A stretch of 55,252 nucleotides of DNA from SAR324 cluster bacterium. Its GTDB lineage: Bacteria; SAR324; NAC60-12. Shown piece by piece: positions 6,481-14,733 of the stretch. The position numbers were made by a program, and so were the translations under genes. The stretch is from NCBI GenBank assembly GCA_015231825.1, contig JADGAV010000033.1, positions 1 to 55,252 on the forward strand, written 5' to 3'. Within the stretch, counting starts at the first letter, position 1. The number at the start of each line of letters is the position of its first letter. The notes under the pieces were generated by a model. That model saw nothing but the letters and a program-made list of their open reading frames with translations, ran no database searches and was not told the origin of the DNA.

Positions 6481-9027
6481 TTATATCTTTTCGATTTTGA
6501 CTAGGGCATGACCGCCGTTACGCGCGTTTGAACCAGATAAGCGCTCGAGTTCCCAAGGAATGAGCGTGTTATTATTTCCGCCGCGTGCCTGCGCCTTATT
6601 ATAATCAATGGACGCAGTTTTTCCATAGGCCCAGTGTCCTTGTCCAAAAGATTTGGCGACTGTTCCTGGTCTTATACCTTCCCAAAGACGGGCCGTGCAT
6701 TCAACGCTGCCGCCGATCGAACTGACACGGATCGGATCACCATCGTCAATGCCAAGTGTTTTCCCATCTGCAGGATTGATTTTAAGAGCATCATGCCAAC
6801 CCACGTCTCCCGGATCAACGTGCTTGAACTCGTAGTACCAGGGACTGTTCTGACTGCGACCTTCTCGGTTCAGCCGAGATTTATAGTCAATAAACATGTA
6901 AGGAAACTCCTTCATGTCTCCACTACGGAGAGGTGGTTCAAAATGAGGAACAAAGGCCATTTCTCCGCGCACCGTGTAGTTGCTTTCTTCCATCACCCGA
7001 TCAACATCGACATGATGTTTCTCTGCATGTCCTTCCAGTGCTTTTTTTAGTGTTTTACTATAAAACTCAAATTTGTGACTGACCGTTTTGAATTTTCCAC
7101 CCCACTGTTTTTTATACTGATAGGGGTCGGAATTCCACATCCCGCGTTTCAACATATCCTGCCAGCCATTTATCTTGTCGCCACCGACATCTTTTTTACC
7201 GTCCCATAACGGTGCCGTGTAGTACTTCAACGCATATTCGGTGAACTCTTTCGAATTCTTGGCTTTTCGACCCGATTCAGGGTCTTTGTACATGGTAGTC
7301 AACGCATTGTAGAGATTTGAAAATCCTCGATCTTTCAATTTCTCGGAAATTAAAAACGGGAATTCCGTCTCATCATCAATCACATCCCAATAAGGTTCAA
7401 CCACCGGTTGCAAGAGAGTGCAGGTTGCGTATCGGTTTGCTTTGGTCTTGGTGTAACCAAGCTTCTCAAACATGCTGGTCGTGCAAGGCAGCACGATGTC
7501 TGCAAACTGAGAGAATTCGGAAGCGTGTGTGCTCAGATGTACAGTGAAAGGGACTGCGGAAAGCGCTTTCTCCCAACGCTCGGTACCATTGTTGGCAAAT
7601 ACCGGGTTGTTCATGTATCCAATGATCATCTTGATTTCATACGGATCCTTGTTCAGCAAGCCATTGGCCACATTGTTTGTAGATACACCACCACCTGATT
7701 TTCCTTTGCTGATCGCGGGCAAGTTGAGATAGCCTCGTTGATCAATTTTTTTAAATTTGGTGTGTTTCAACGCCACTTCATCCTGAAAGGTTTTCATCAG
7801 CTTTTTATCAAGCTTGTTCACCGGAATGCTGGAAGATTGCAAGGACCCTCCAACATTGTCAACACCACCTGTCAATCCGGCCAGCGCATGAACCGCCATG
7901 GAGGAATAAGCACCACGCGGATGCATGCTGCAGCCCGGTCCCATCCAAACACAAACGTTTGGAGCGGCTTTTCCCAACCCGCGGGCAACCCGTTCGATTT
8001 GCTCAGCCGGCACACCCGACAGCTCGGCAGCTTTCCCAGCAGGCATATCTTTTACTGCCAAATTCCACCACTTCACCAAACCATAGGATTCTTTTTCATC
8101 AAATAGTGATTCATCGACCTTCACACCACTGACAAAGCGATTTTTTCCATCTTTGAAATCACCGACAAATCCTTTATACCAGAGTCCCTCAGTCAATAGG
8201 ACATGAGCGACACCCAGGGCGAGCGCGCCATCCGTTCCTGGCAATACCGGCAGCCATTCATGACCTTTCGCTGCAGTATTGTTCAATTTGGGATCGACAA
8301 CAGCCACCGTCGCCTTGTCCAGGACATCTCCCAAACGTTGTATCGTTGCCGGAACCATACGATTGCTGCTCACCGGATCACAGCCCCAGACTAATAAATA
8401 TTTGGTGTTGTCTAAATCATAATCACGGTATTCCCATTTTCCTTCCGTGTAGAAAACGCCAAATTTTTCTGCTTCGGCGCACATAGAACTATGCGAAATA
8501 TTGTTGGGAGAGCCGAATACTTTGGGCAGGACATCATAGATCACATCTCTCATGTAAGAATAACGCCCTCTTAAAAGTGCTAACTTTTCCGGTTCGCCGG
8601 AATCTCGAAGTGCCATCATCTCATCAGCAATGGTGTTGAGGGCTTCATCCCACGAAATCGGTATGAATTTTGGATCGACACCACGCCCCTTGAGCGGATT
8701 GGTTCTTTTCATGGGAACTTTCAAGCGATCCGGATCATAAACCTGCTGCAAAGCCATGTGCGCCCGCGGGCACACTTTGCCGTCATTTTGTTTGGAATAT
8801 GGATTGCCTCGAACCTTGACAGCTCGTCCATCCTGCACAAATATTTCAACCGGGCACCAAGTGGTGCATCCCTGGCAAGTGGAGGCCATCCATTCGCCTC
8901 CAAATGCTCTTGATTTCTTTGTTATCGGAGTCCCAGCAGCCAATGCGTTCATTGATGTCCCATTTATCGCCGCTGCTGCACCGGCCGCAAATGTGACTTT
9001 AAAAAAATCTCTACGTCTGACCTTCAT
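6481..9027 (-). CDS. Tat-exported molybdopterin oxidoreductase catalytic subunit, ArrA-like
   Basis: An 848-residue periplasmic enzyme of the DMSO-reductase superfamily. A twin-arginine leader (RRRDFFKV, residues 4-11) precedes a [4Fe-4S] motif C51-X2-C54-X3-C58-X27-C86. The Mo ligand is predicted to be C183 in the segment HSSMCAEAEKFG. From memory of the Shewanella ArrA structure, residues R165, H189, C193, K198 and Y210 have counterparts R155, H179, C183, K188 and Y200 here, all at a constant offset of ten. Length (ArrA about 850; TtrA about 1,000) and operon layout also favour the arsenate reductase branch. Related ArxA, selenate, tetrathionate or polysulfide enzymes remain possible, and no ars resistance gene lies in the window. 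AGGAGG sits six bases before the ATG, and a shared-operator promoter is 68 nt upstream. Confidence 0.93.
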   Translation of the reverse strand: MKVRRRDFFKVTFAAGAAAAINGTSMNALAAGTPITKKSRAFGGEWMASTCQGCTTWCPVEIFVQDGRAVKVRGNPYSKQNDGKVCPRAHMALQQVYDPDRLKVPMKRTNPLKGRGVDPKFIPISWDEALNTIADEMMALRDSGEPEKLALLRGRYSYMRDVIYDVLPKVFGSPNNISHSSMCAEAEKFGVFYTEGKWEYRDYDLDNTKYLLVWGCDPVSSNRMVPATIQRLGDVLDKATVAVVDPKLNNTAAKGHEWLPVLPGTDGALALGVAHVLLTEGLWYKGFVGDFKDGKNRFVSGVKVDESLFDEKESYGLVKWWNLAVKDMPAGKAAELSGVPAEQIERVARGLGKAAPNVCVWMGPGCSMHPRGAYSSMAVHALAGLTGGVDNVGGSLQSSSIPVNKLDKKLMKTFQDEVALKHTKFKKIDQRGYLNLPAISKGKSGGGVSTNNVANGLLNKDPYEIKMIIGYMNNPVFANNGTERWEKALSAVPFTVHLSTHASEFSQFADIVLPCTTSMFEKLGYTKTKANRYATCTLLQPVVEPYWDVIDDETEFPFLISEKLKDRGFSNLYNALTTMYKDPESGRKAKNSKEFTEYALKYYTAPLWDGKKDVGGDKINGWQDMLKRGMWNSDPYQYKKQWGGKFKTVSHKFEFYSKTLKKALEGHAEKHHVDVDRVMEESNYTVRGEMAFVPHFEPPLRSGDMKEFPYMFIDYKSRLNREGRSQNSPWYYEFKHVDPGDVGWHDALKINPADGKTLGIDDGDPIRVSSIGGSVECTARLWEGIRPGTVAKSFGQGHWAYGKTASIDYNKAQARGGNNNTLIPWELERLSGSNARNGGHALVKIEKI

Positions 9028-9070
9028 AGAAACCCTCCTATATTGGAGTTAATTAAAAAGATGAACGTTT

Positions 9071-9115
9071 AGTATACATAGTATCGAGAACCTGTCTATC
9101 CGGACATTTACTTAA
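9071..9115 (-). promoter_or_regulatory. Shared dyad operator, copy 4, with -10 (molybdoenzyme operon promoter)
   Basis: The dyad CTATCCGGACATTTACTTAA (9096-9115) keeps a complete CTATCCG half and a weaker TACGTA half. TATACT (9071-9076) follows exactly 19 nt later on the minus strand. The expected start of transcription is close to 9064, giving a leader of under 40 nt. Confidence 0.82.
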
Positions 9116-9390
9116 ATTGCAAAAAAAATTTTGTGTTTGTGCAATAGACTGTAAAAACCAGATCAACAAATCTTTTGCAGGGACAATTGAGCATACTTGA
9201 TGGGGGGAAATTTGCCTAATTTTCAATCAATGAATAGAGGGAGAGCGAGGTTTTATTAAATCGGGGTCAGCACATTTAAACTTCCAGAATAAAACTGGAT
9301 TTTCAGTGATAGCTTGTGATCTAATTTCCCTGCCAGGCTGCCGGAAAACAGAAAACTGCGTCAAAAACAGAGGGCGTGCATTCCCAAGAT

Positions 9391-9427
9391 CATTGCAACG
9401 TTCTCTAACGTTGCAATGAGTTTTTTT
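9391..9427 (+). terminator. Strong plus-strand terminator with no plus-strand gene before it
   Basis: A perfect 12-bp stem (9391-9402 with 9407-9418, loop CTCT) is followed on the plus strand by AG and seven T residues. It would stop plus-strand transcription, yet both flanking genes are on the minus strand. The region 9116-9390 has no open frame that I can support, so the transcript it ends, if any, may be a small RNA. Confidence 0.6.
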
Positions 9428-9453
9428 CGAAGAAGGTTTTTTCTCAGAAGTTT

Positions 9454-9472
9454 CCGGGTGAGGGCCACCCGG
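9454..9472 (-). terminator. Hairpin after the universal stress protein gene
   Basis: A 7-bp GC-rich stem (CCGGGTG/CACCCGG, 5-nt loop) starts 28 nt past the stop codon of the stress-protein gene. No T tract follows directly, so this is a tentative terminator or RNA-stabilising hairpin. Confidence 0.4.
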
Positions 9473-9499
9473 ACGATCTCAAAGATTTGGCAGGGGCAT

Positions 9500-9949
9500 T
9501 CAGTGGGATTTGACGGTCAGGACCGGACAGGGGGATAGCCGGACGACTTTTTCAGCAACGCTGCCGATCATCATGTGGGAAACACCGGTACGACCATGAG
9601 TTCCCATCACAATCATATCCATTTGTTCTCGACCGACAAATTCAATGATTTCTTCTACAGGATTTCCTTTGATCACTAAAGTCTTGATCTCGACTGTTGA
9701 ATCAGCGGAATCAGGCCAGAATTCCTGTAGAGATTTTTTAGCTTGTTCCAGAGTGTTGCTTTCGATTTCATCAAGCATGCTGGAAGAAAAATAGGCGGGT
9801 CCCATCCAATCCAGATAGCGATCATCCGCAACCATCACGATGGTGATACTCGCTTTAAAGGACTTCGCCAGCTCCATCGCATATTGCATGGCGGCTTTGG
9901 AGGTTCCCGATCCATCCGTCGGAACCAGAATTTTTTTTAGCTGAATCAT
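9500..9949 (-). CDS. UspA-type universal stress protein
   Basis: A single-domain 149-residue Usp protein: the strand-loop KKILVPTDGS near the N-terminus and the nucleotide-binding signature GTHGRTGVSHMMIGSVAEKV near the C-terminus are both intact, so ATP binding is likely. A frame from a TTG extends to 9976, but GGAG lies seven bases ahead of the ATG at 9949, which also gives the standard family N-terminus. The gene follows the 38-residue membrane protein by 30 nt, downstream of a shared operator. Usp proteins are often induced in anaerobic or energy-limited cells, which fits. Confidence 0.9.
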   Translation of the reverse strand: MIQLKKILVPTDGSGTSKAAMQYAMELAKSFKASITIVMVADDRYLDWMGPAYFSSSMLDEIESNTLEQAKKSLQEFWPDSADSTVEIKTLVIKGNPVEEIIEFVGREQMDMIVMGTHGRTGVSHMMIGSVAEKVVRLSPCPVLTVKSH

Positions 9950-9979
9950 TGTCTGTCTCCATGGAGTGCTTAACAATGT

Positions 9980-10096
9980 CTACATCAAAAAAGTTCTTGA
10001 AAGGCTTTCGATTGCTACACTTCCCAAAGTATAGATAAAAACAAGTCCAAGAAAGAGCCATGTGCCTTTGATTACGAATTGCGCGATTTTTTCCAT
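9980..10096 (-). CDS. Small single-span membrane protein (38 residues)
   Basis: The ATG at 10094-10096 is preceded by GAGG at about nine bases, and the frame ends at TAG 9980-9982. The peptide has a short charged N-terminus (MEKIAQF), one uninterrupted hydrophobic segment of about 18 residues (WLFLGLVFIYTLG and flanks) and a polar tail. This is the shape of the small accessory subunits or regulators often linked to respiratory complexes. It is the first reading frame after the shared-operator promoter at 10171-10215 and precedes the stress-protein gene by 30 nt, so the two probably form one transcript. I recognise no family. Confidence 0.6.
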   Translation of the reverse strand: MEKIAQFVIKGTWLFLGLVFIYTLGSVAIESLSRTFLM

Positions 10097-10170
10097 AGTA
10101 TTTAACCTCGTTTTCAGGGGCGTTGACGATTTTTTGTATTGAAATGAATAATAATCTGCCTGTGATCGCT

Positions 10171-10215
10171 ATGGTATCGCAATGCCAATTTTTGTCTATC
10201 CGGAAAATTACGTAG
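10171..10215 (-). promoter_or_regulatory. Shared dyad operator, copy 5, with -10 (small membrane protein/Usp promoter)
   Basis: The dyad CTATCCGGAAAATTACGTAG (10196-10215) is followed after exactly 19 nt on the minus strand by TACCAT (10171-10176) as a -10 candidate. The rest of the gap between 10097 and 10398 shows nothing else clear. Confidence 0.78.
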
Positions 10216-10398
10216 AAAAAGCCGGTTTTTTACTAAATTTTCGGTTCATTTGAAATTTTCGGAAAAGATTCGCGGCAGCCTCGCTCCCAGCCTAATTTCT
10301 CACGAGACAAAGGGGTTAGGAGACGGAAGATTTTGATCAGAATCAAGATTTCCAATGGATCATTGAATTCGGCAGCAGTTGAGCCATCATTAAGAACT

Positions 10399-11778
10399 TC
10401 AAACAGTTTTCGAAAAGTGAGGACGACTTTGCTGTTTGAGATAACGATCAAAAGGCATTGCCACATTACGCATGAAAAGAGTTCCCAATTTGGTTAAATT
10501 CAGCCGGTCCGAAAACAATTCCACCAGGCCTTCTTCTTCAAAGGTCTGCATTGCCTCCCATTCTGGAGCAAAATATTTTTTAAATTCGAGTTCATATTTT
10601 TCTTCAATTGCCGGCAGTGAAAGCGAACACTGGCACATCAATGTTTCTATTACCTCGCGGCGAAGACGGTCATCCGCATCAAGCGCTTTCATTCGAATCG
10701 TCGGGACATGCCCTTCCTGTACACCACTCATATAGGCATCCAAACTTTTTTCATTTTGAAAATACCCTTCCCCAAAATCAGAAATTGCAGAGACTCCCAC
10801 TCCTATTTGAGACAAGCCTCTTAAAGTGGTGTACCCCATAAAGTTTCGATGAAGTGTTTTATTTTTTTGTGCCAGTGCCAACTCATCGCTTGCTTTGGCG
10901 TAGTGGTCCATTCCGATCATGTGATAGCCGGCTTGCGTAAAAAAGCGGATGGAGGCGATATAAGTCGCGACTTTTTCTTCAGAGCTTGGCAAATCTGCTT
11001 CCTTGATTGCTCTTTCATGAGTTTGAAACATATTGGGAATATAGGCAAAGCTATAAATCGCCAGGCGATCCGGATTCATGGCATCAATAGTTTCCATGGT
11101 GCTTTGAAAAGTTTTCACCGTCTGACAAGGCAAGCCGTAGACCAGGTCGACATTGATGCTCGAATAACCAATTTTACGGGCCGCCGAAAAAGTATTTGAA
11201 GTTTGCTCCAGAGTCTGGTCCCGGTTAATTGCCCTTTGAACCTTCATATCCAAATCCTGAACCCCTAAACTGATTCGTCGAAACCCCAATTCGTAAAGTG
11301 CTTCCAGCTGATCTTCCCGGGTAACGCGGGGATGAGCTTCCAGGGCCATTTCTCCCTCCGGGTCAAAATCAAAATGTTCAGCAATCATCCGATACAGCTT
11401 GCGAAGCTGCTCCACCGACAAATGAGTCGGCGTGCCTCCCCCCAGATGAAGCTGCTTCACCAGTTTTCTTTTACCGAGGTGTAGGGCGGTTTGCTGCAGT
11501 TCATTTCGCAAGACGTCCAAATAGTTTTCCACAAGGTCGTTGTTGCGCGTAATGAACTGATTGCAGCCGCAGTAGGTACAGAGACGACTGCAAAAGGGGA
11601 TATGGACATACAAAGAAAGCGGCATGTCTCTTTCTCCTTCGCGCTTGAGAAAGTCTGCATAGTCGTTCTGGAACGCACCGGACTCCCAGGTAGGAACCGT
11701 AGGATAACTTGTATACCGTGGTCCAGGACGATTATAGTGATTGATCATCTCAACAGTAACTTCGCTGTAATCTTTCAT
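10399..11778 (-). CDS. hemN: Oxygen-independent coproporphyrinogen III oxidase HemN
   Basis: A cytosolic radical-SAM enzyme of 459 residues that decarboxylates coproporphyrinogen III to protoporphyrinogen IX without O2. The N-terminal substrate-binding stretch (NRPGPRYTSYPT) and the cluster motif C63-X3-C67-X2-C70-X-C72 are complete, at almost the E. coli numbering (C62, C66, C69, C71). HLGGGTPT and the C-terminal HemN helical domain are also present, which separates it from HemW look-alikes. It has its own shared-operator promoter 148 nt upstream, linking haem supply to the two multihaem cytochromes. The ribosome site before the ATG at 11778 is weak. Confidence 0.95.
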   Translation of the reverse strand: MKDYSEVTVEMINHYNRPGPRYTSYPTVPTWESGAFQNDYADFLKREGERDMPLSLYVHIPFCSRLCTYCGCNQFITRNNDLVENYLDVLRNELQQTALHLGKRKLVKQLHLGGGTPTHLSVEQLRKLYRMIAEHFDFDPEGEMALEAHPRVTREDQLEALYELGFRRISLGVQDLDMKVQRAINRDQTLEQTSNTFSAARKIGYSSINVDLVYGLPCQTVKTFQSTMETIDAMNPDRLAIYSFAYIPNMFQTHERAIKEADLPSSEEKVATYIASIRFFTQAGYHMIGMDHYAKASDELALAQKNKTLHRNFMGYTTLRGLSQIGVGVSAISDFGEGYFQNEKSLDAYMSGVQEGHVPTIRMKALDADDRLRREVIETLMCQCSLSLPAIEEKYELEFKKYFAPEWEAMQTFEEEGLVELFSDRLNLTKLGTLFMRNVAMPFDRYLKQQSRPHFSKTV

Positions 11779-11901
11779 AATTATTTTTAGTAGAAAATAG
11801 ACTTCAATTTTTCGGACTTTTCCGATTCAACACTTCCAGCGCTTATATCTCTTTTCAGCATATTTGAAAATCATATTCTTTTTGCTTTACCAAACTTTAA
11901 A

Positions 11902-11946
11902 AATACAACATTTCCCGACATTAACTCTATCCGTAATTCTACGTAG
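11902..11946 (-). promoter_or_regulatory. Shared dyad operator, copy 6, with -10 (hemN promoter)
   Basis: The dyad CTATCCGTAATTCTACGTAG (11927-11946) points at hemN; TGTATT (11902-11907) follows after 19 nt as a weaker -10. The same gap (11779-12153) also precedes the divergent hybrid kinase, so the site could influence both. A separate 8-bp inverted repeat (TGCTGCTC/GAGCAGCA, 12004-12033) lies in the kinase leader. Confidence 0.75.
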
Positions 11947-12153
11947 ATGTTATAGTATCCGGGTCAGTGAACTGCCGAAGTCGCCACTCCAGAACCTGGA
12001 GCTTGCTGCTCAACAGATATGATTCGAGCAGCAGACCTCCTGCACTTGATCTTCGATTTGAAAATCATTAGGATTTCGACAGCATTGCCAAATTCCAGAA
12101 AAACTATTCTTTCACCGGGCAAATAAGGTGAAACTGATCCCGACACGAAACCC

Positions 12154-14733
12154 ATGAACGAACGCAATCGGCTTCTTCTGCTCATCGCCATCATGACCTC
12201 GATTTCCCTGATTGTGGGCGGCATCGCGGTTTCTCTCCTCTATTTAACGTCCATTGAACAGGAAAAGGCACGTCTGGTAGAAACGGCACAGAGCCAGGCT
12301 CGACTAATCGAAGCAATTGCCCGCGCAACAATTGCTCATGAGCGGGAAGATCCGAATAGTATTTCGAGCAATGCCGAAACAATCACATTGCAGCAAGTGG
12401 CAGATGCCCACGAGCATTATCAGGGATTTGGGGAAACTGGAGAGTTTGTTTTATCTAAAAGGGTCGGCAGCAATATCGTGTTTCTTTTGCGGCATCGCCA
12501 TTCAGATCTCGATTTTCCAAAACCGATCCCATTTGATGGAACCGCAGCCGAACCAACACGGCGAGCCCTTTCCGGAAAATCCGGGATCATGATTGGCCCG
12601 GACTATCGTGGTGTGACGGTTTTGGCAGCCTATGAACCGGTCAGTGAGCTCAATTTTGGTATTGTTGCCAAAATCGATCACAAGGAAATCCTTGCGCCCT
12701 TTTTCCAGGCAGCTTTGGAAGGGATGCTGATTGCAACGATTCTGATCATATTTGGCGCATGGATTTTTTTTCGCATCACCAACCCCATTATTCGCTCACT
12801 GGCAGAACACAAAGACAATTTGGAAAAAAAAGTCGAAGAACGGACCATGGCGTTGATCACGAGTAATGATCAACTGGAAAAGGAGATCATAGAACGTAAA
12901 AAAGCCGAATTAAAATTCCGCGGAATTCTCGAATCGGTTCCTGATGCGATGGTGATTATCGACGAGCAGGGCAGCATCCGTTTGATCAATAAAGAAACGG
13001 AACAGTTTTTCGGCTATTCCCGCAACGAACTGATCGGAAAAACCATCGAGATTCTGGTTCCGGAGCGATTTCGAAAATCCCATACAAATCACCGGGGAGC
13101 CTATTTTGAACAACCATCTGTCCGTCCGATGGGGATCAATCTGGAACTTTATGCACTGCATAAAGATGGTAGGGAAATCCCGGTTGAAATCAGCCTGGGG
13201 CCGATTCCAGCCGAGGGAGAAAATCTTATTTCCAGCACAATTCGGGACATTACTTTGCGCAAAGAAGCAGAAAAGCAGCTGCAGGATGCAAAAGAGGCAT
13301 CTGAAAGTGCCAACCAGGCAAAAACACAATTTTTAACCAACATGAGTCACGAGATTCGTACCCCCCTTAATGCGATTGTGGGATTCAGCCAGATTCTGCT
13401 CAATCGAGAAAAATCACTGGCATTGCCAGAAGATATTTCGGAATATCTCAAAAACCTTAAACTCAGCGGACAAAATCTTTCAGAACTGATCAACAATATT
13501 CTTGATCTCGCCAAAATTGAGGCGGGCAAAATGACGATGTCCCAGGAGGCACTTGATCTTCCTCTGCTTGTCCAGGGGATCTATCATATCAACAGAGCCC
13601 AGGCCCTTCAGAAGCACATAGATTTTTCCTATAATCTGGACCCCCAACTTCCCAATATCATTGCTTTGGATCGAACCAAGCTCAACCAGATTTTAATGAA
13701 CCTGACTGGCAATGCCATCAAATTTACACCGGAACGCAAAAAAGTGGTTTTGAGCGCATTTAAGGAAGAAGACTGGCTGGTGTTTGAAGTGACTGATGAA
13801 GGGATCGGAATTCCAGAAGATCAGCAGGAAACGATATTCAATGCCTTTGAACAACTAGACGCCTCTGTTACCCGGCATTTCAGCGGAACCGGCCTGGGGC
13901 TGGCGATTTCCAGGCAAATGGTCCAGATGCTGGGAGGAACGATCGATGTACGAAGTGTTTTAGGCAGCGGGAGTACTTTTCGCGTCAGGCTCCCATTGAT
14001 GGAATCTGTTTTTGAAAAAAGTATTTCCAGTGCTGAAGAATGGGATGAGCTTTTTTTTTCCAAAGAAAATCAAATTGTCGTGGTAGAAGACAACACCATG
14101 AATCAGAAGATGATGAAGGCCCTTTTTGCAGATTTGTCTTTGAAAATCCACCTCGCAGATAATGGAGAAGAAGGGATCAGAAAAGTGCAGACACTGAAAT
14201 CAGAAGGACGAGTGCCGGATTTGATATTGATGGATATGCATATGCCCGGAATGGATGGAATCAGCGCCACTCATCAAATCAGAATGGATCCGGAATGCCG
14301 GTATATCCCGATCATTGCTCTATCTGCAGAAGCCTTCCACTCCCAGCAGGAAGAGGCGTTCCAGTCCGGAGTAACAGATTATCTGACCAAACCGCTTGAA
14401 CTTGAAAAACTGATACCTCTTCTGAAAAAATATTTACGTCAGGACAATCCTATGGTAGGAAAACCAATCAAGAGCAAAAAAGGCCAAAAAATTCTGCCTG
14501 CCGAAGTCCAAGATCAAATTCTGGAAGAATTTAAAATTCTGGCGGAAATTCCGCCTTTTTTGAGCAATGAAGTGGTCAAGCAGACCAAAAAAATGATTGT
14601 GCTCTGCCAACCCTACGATTCTCCTTTTTTGAGACCACTGAAACAAATAGAGCAGGCCGTTTTTTCGAGAAATTCCAATCAAATCGCGACGTTGATAAAC
14701 GAGGTACTGCATGGCGAACATCCTAATCGTTGA
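12154..14733 (+). CDS. Membrane hybrid histidine kinase (sensor-PAS-HisKA-HATPase-REC)
   Basis: An 859-residue sensor. A first membrane span (about residues 8-30) and a second (about 190-208) bracket an extracytoplasmic domain. A coiled linker then leads to a PAS domain (about 250-370), the dimerisation helix with phospho-acceptor H399 (NMSHEIRTPLNAIVGFSQ), an HATPase domain with N and G boxes (FSGTGLGLAISRQMVQMLGG), and a receiver whose acceptor is D694 (LILMDMHMPGMDG). The C-terminal 90 residues are helical, resemble an Hpt-like bundle but show no obvious phospho-accepting His. It overlaps the next kinase gene by 23 nt and lies divergent from hemN. The ligand sensed is unknown; a respiratory substrate or redox signal is a guess from context. 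Confidence 0.9.
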   Translation: MNERNRLLLLIAIMTSISLIVGGIAVSLLYLTSIEQEKARLVETAQSQARLIEAIARATIAHEREDPNSISSNAETITLQQVADAHEHYQGFGETGEFVLSKRVGSNIVFLLRHRHSDLDFPKPIPFDGTAAEPTRRALSGKSGIMIGPDYRGVTVLAAYEPVSELNFGIVAKIDHKEILAPFFQAALEGMLIATILIIFGAWIFFRITNPIIRSLAEHKDNLEKKVEERTMALITSNDQLEKEIIERKKAELKFRGILESVPDAMVIIDEQGSIRLINKETEQFFGYSRNELIGKTIEILVPERFRKSHTNHRGAYFEQPSVRPMGINLELYALHKDGREIPVEISLGPIPAEGENLISSTIRDITLRKEAEKQLQDAKEASESANQAKTQFLTNMSHEIRTPLNAIVGFSQILLNREKSLALPEDISEYLKNLKLSGQNLSELINNILDLAKIEAGKMTMSQEALDLPLLVQGIYHINRAQALQKHIDFSYNLDPQLPNIIALDRTKLNQILMNLTGNAIKFTPERKKVVLSAFKEEDWLVFEVTDEGIGIPEDQQETIFNAFEQLDASVTRHFSGTGLGLAISRQMVQMLGGTIDVRSVLGSGSTFRVRLPLMESVFEKSISSAEEWDELFFSKENQIVVVEDNTMNQKMMKALFADLSLKIHLADNGEEGIRKVQTLKSEGRVPDLILMDMHMPGMDGISATHQIRMDPECRYIPIIALSAEAFHSQQEEAFQSGVTDYLTKPLELEKLIPLLKKYLRQDNPMVGKPIKSKKGQKILPAEVQDQILEEFKILAEIPPFLSNEVVKQTKKMIVLCQPYDSPFLRPLKQIEQAVFSRNSNQIATLINEVLHGEHPNR

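Noticed and set aside
9855..10061. 68-codon minus-strand frame across the Usp start
   Set aside because: Out of phase with the stress protein gene; the 38-codon frame that uses the same DNA has the better start and a membrane span.
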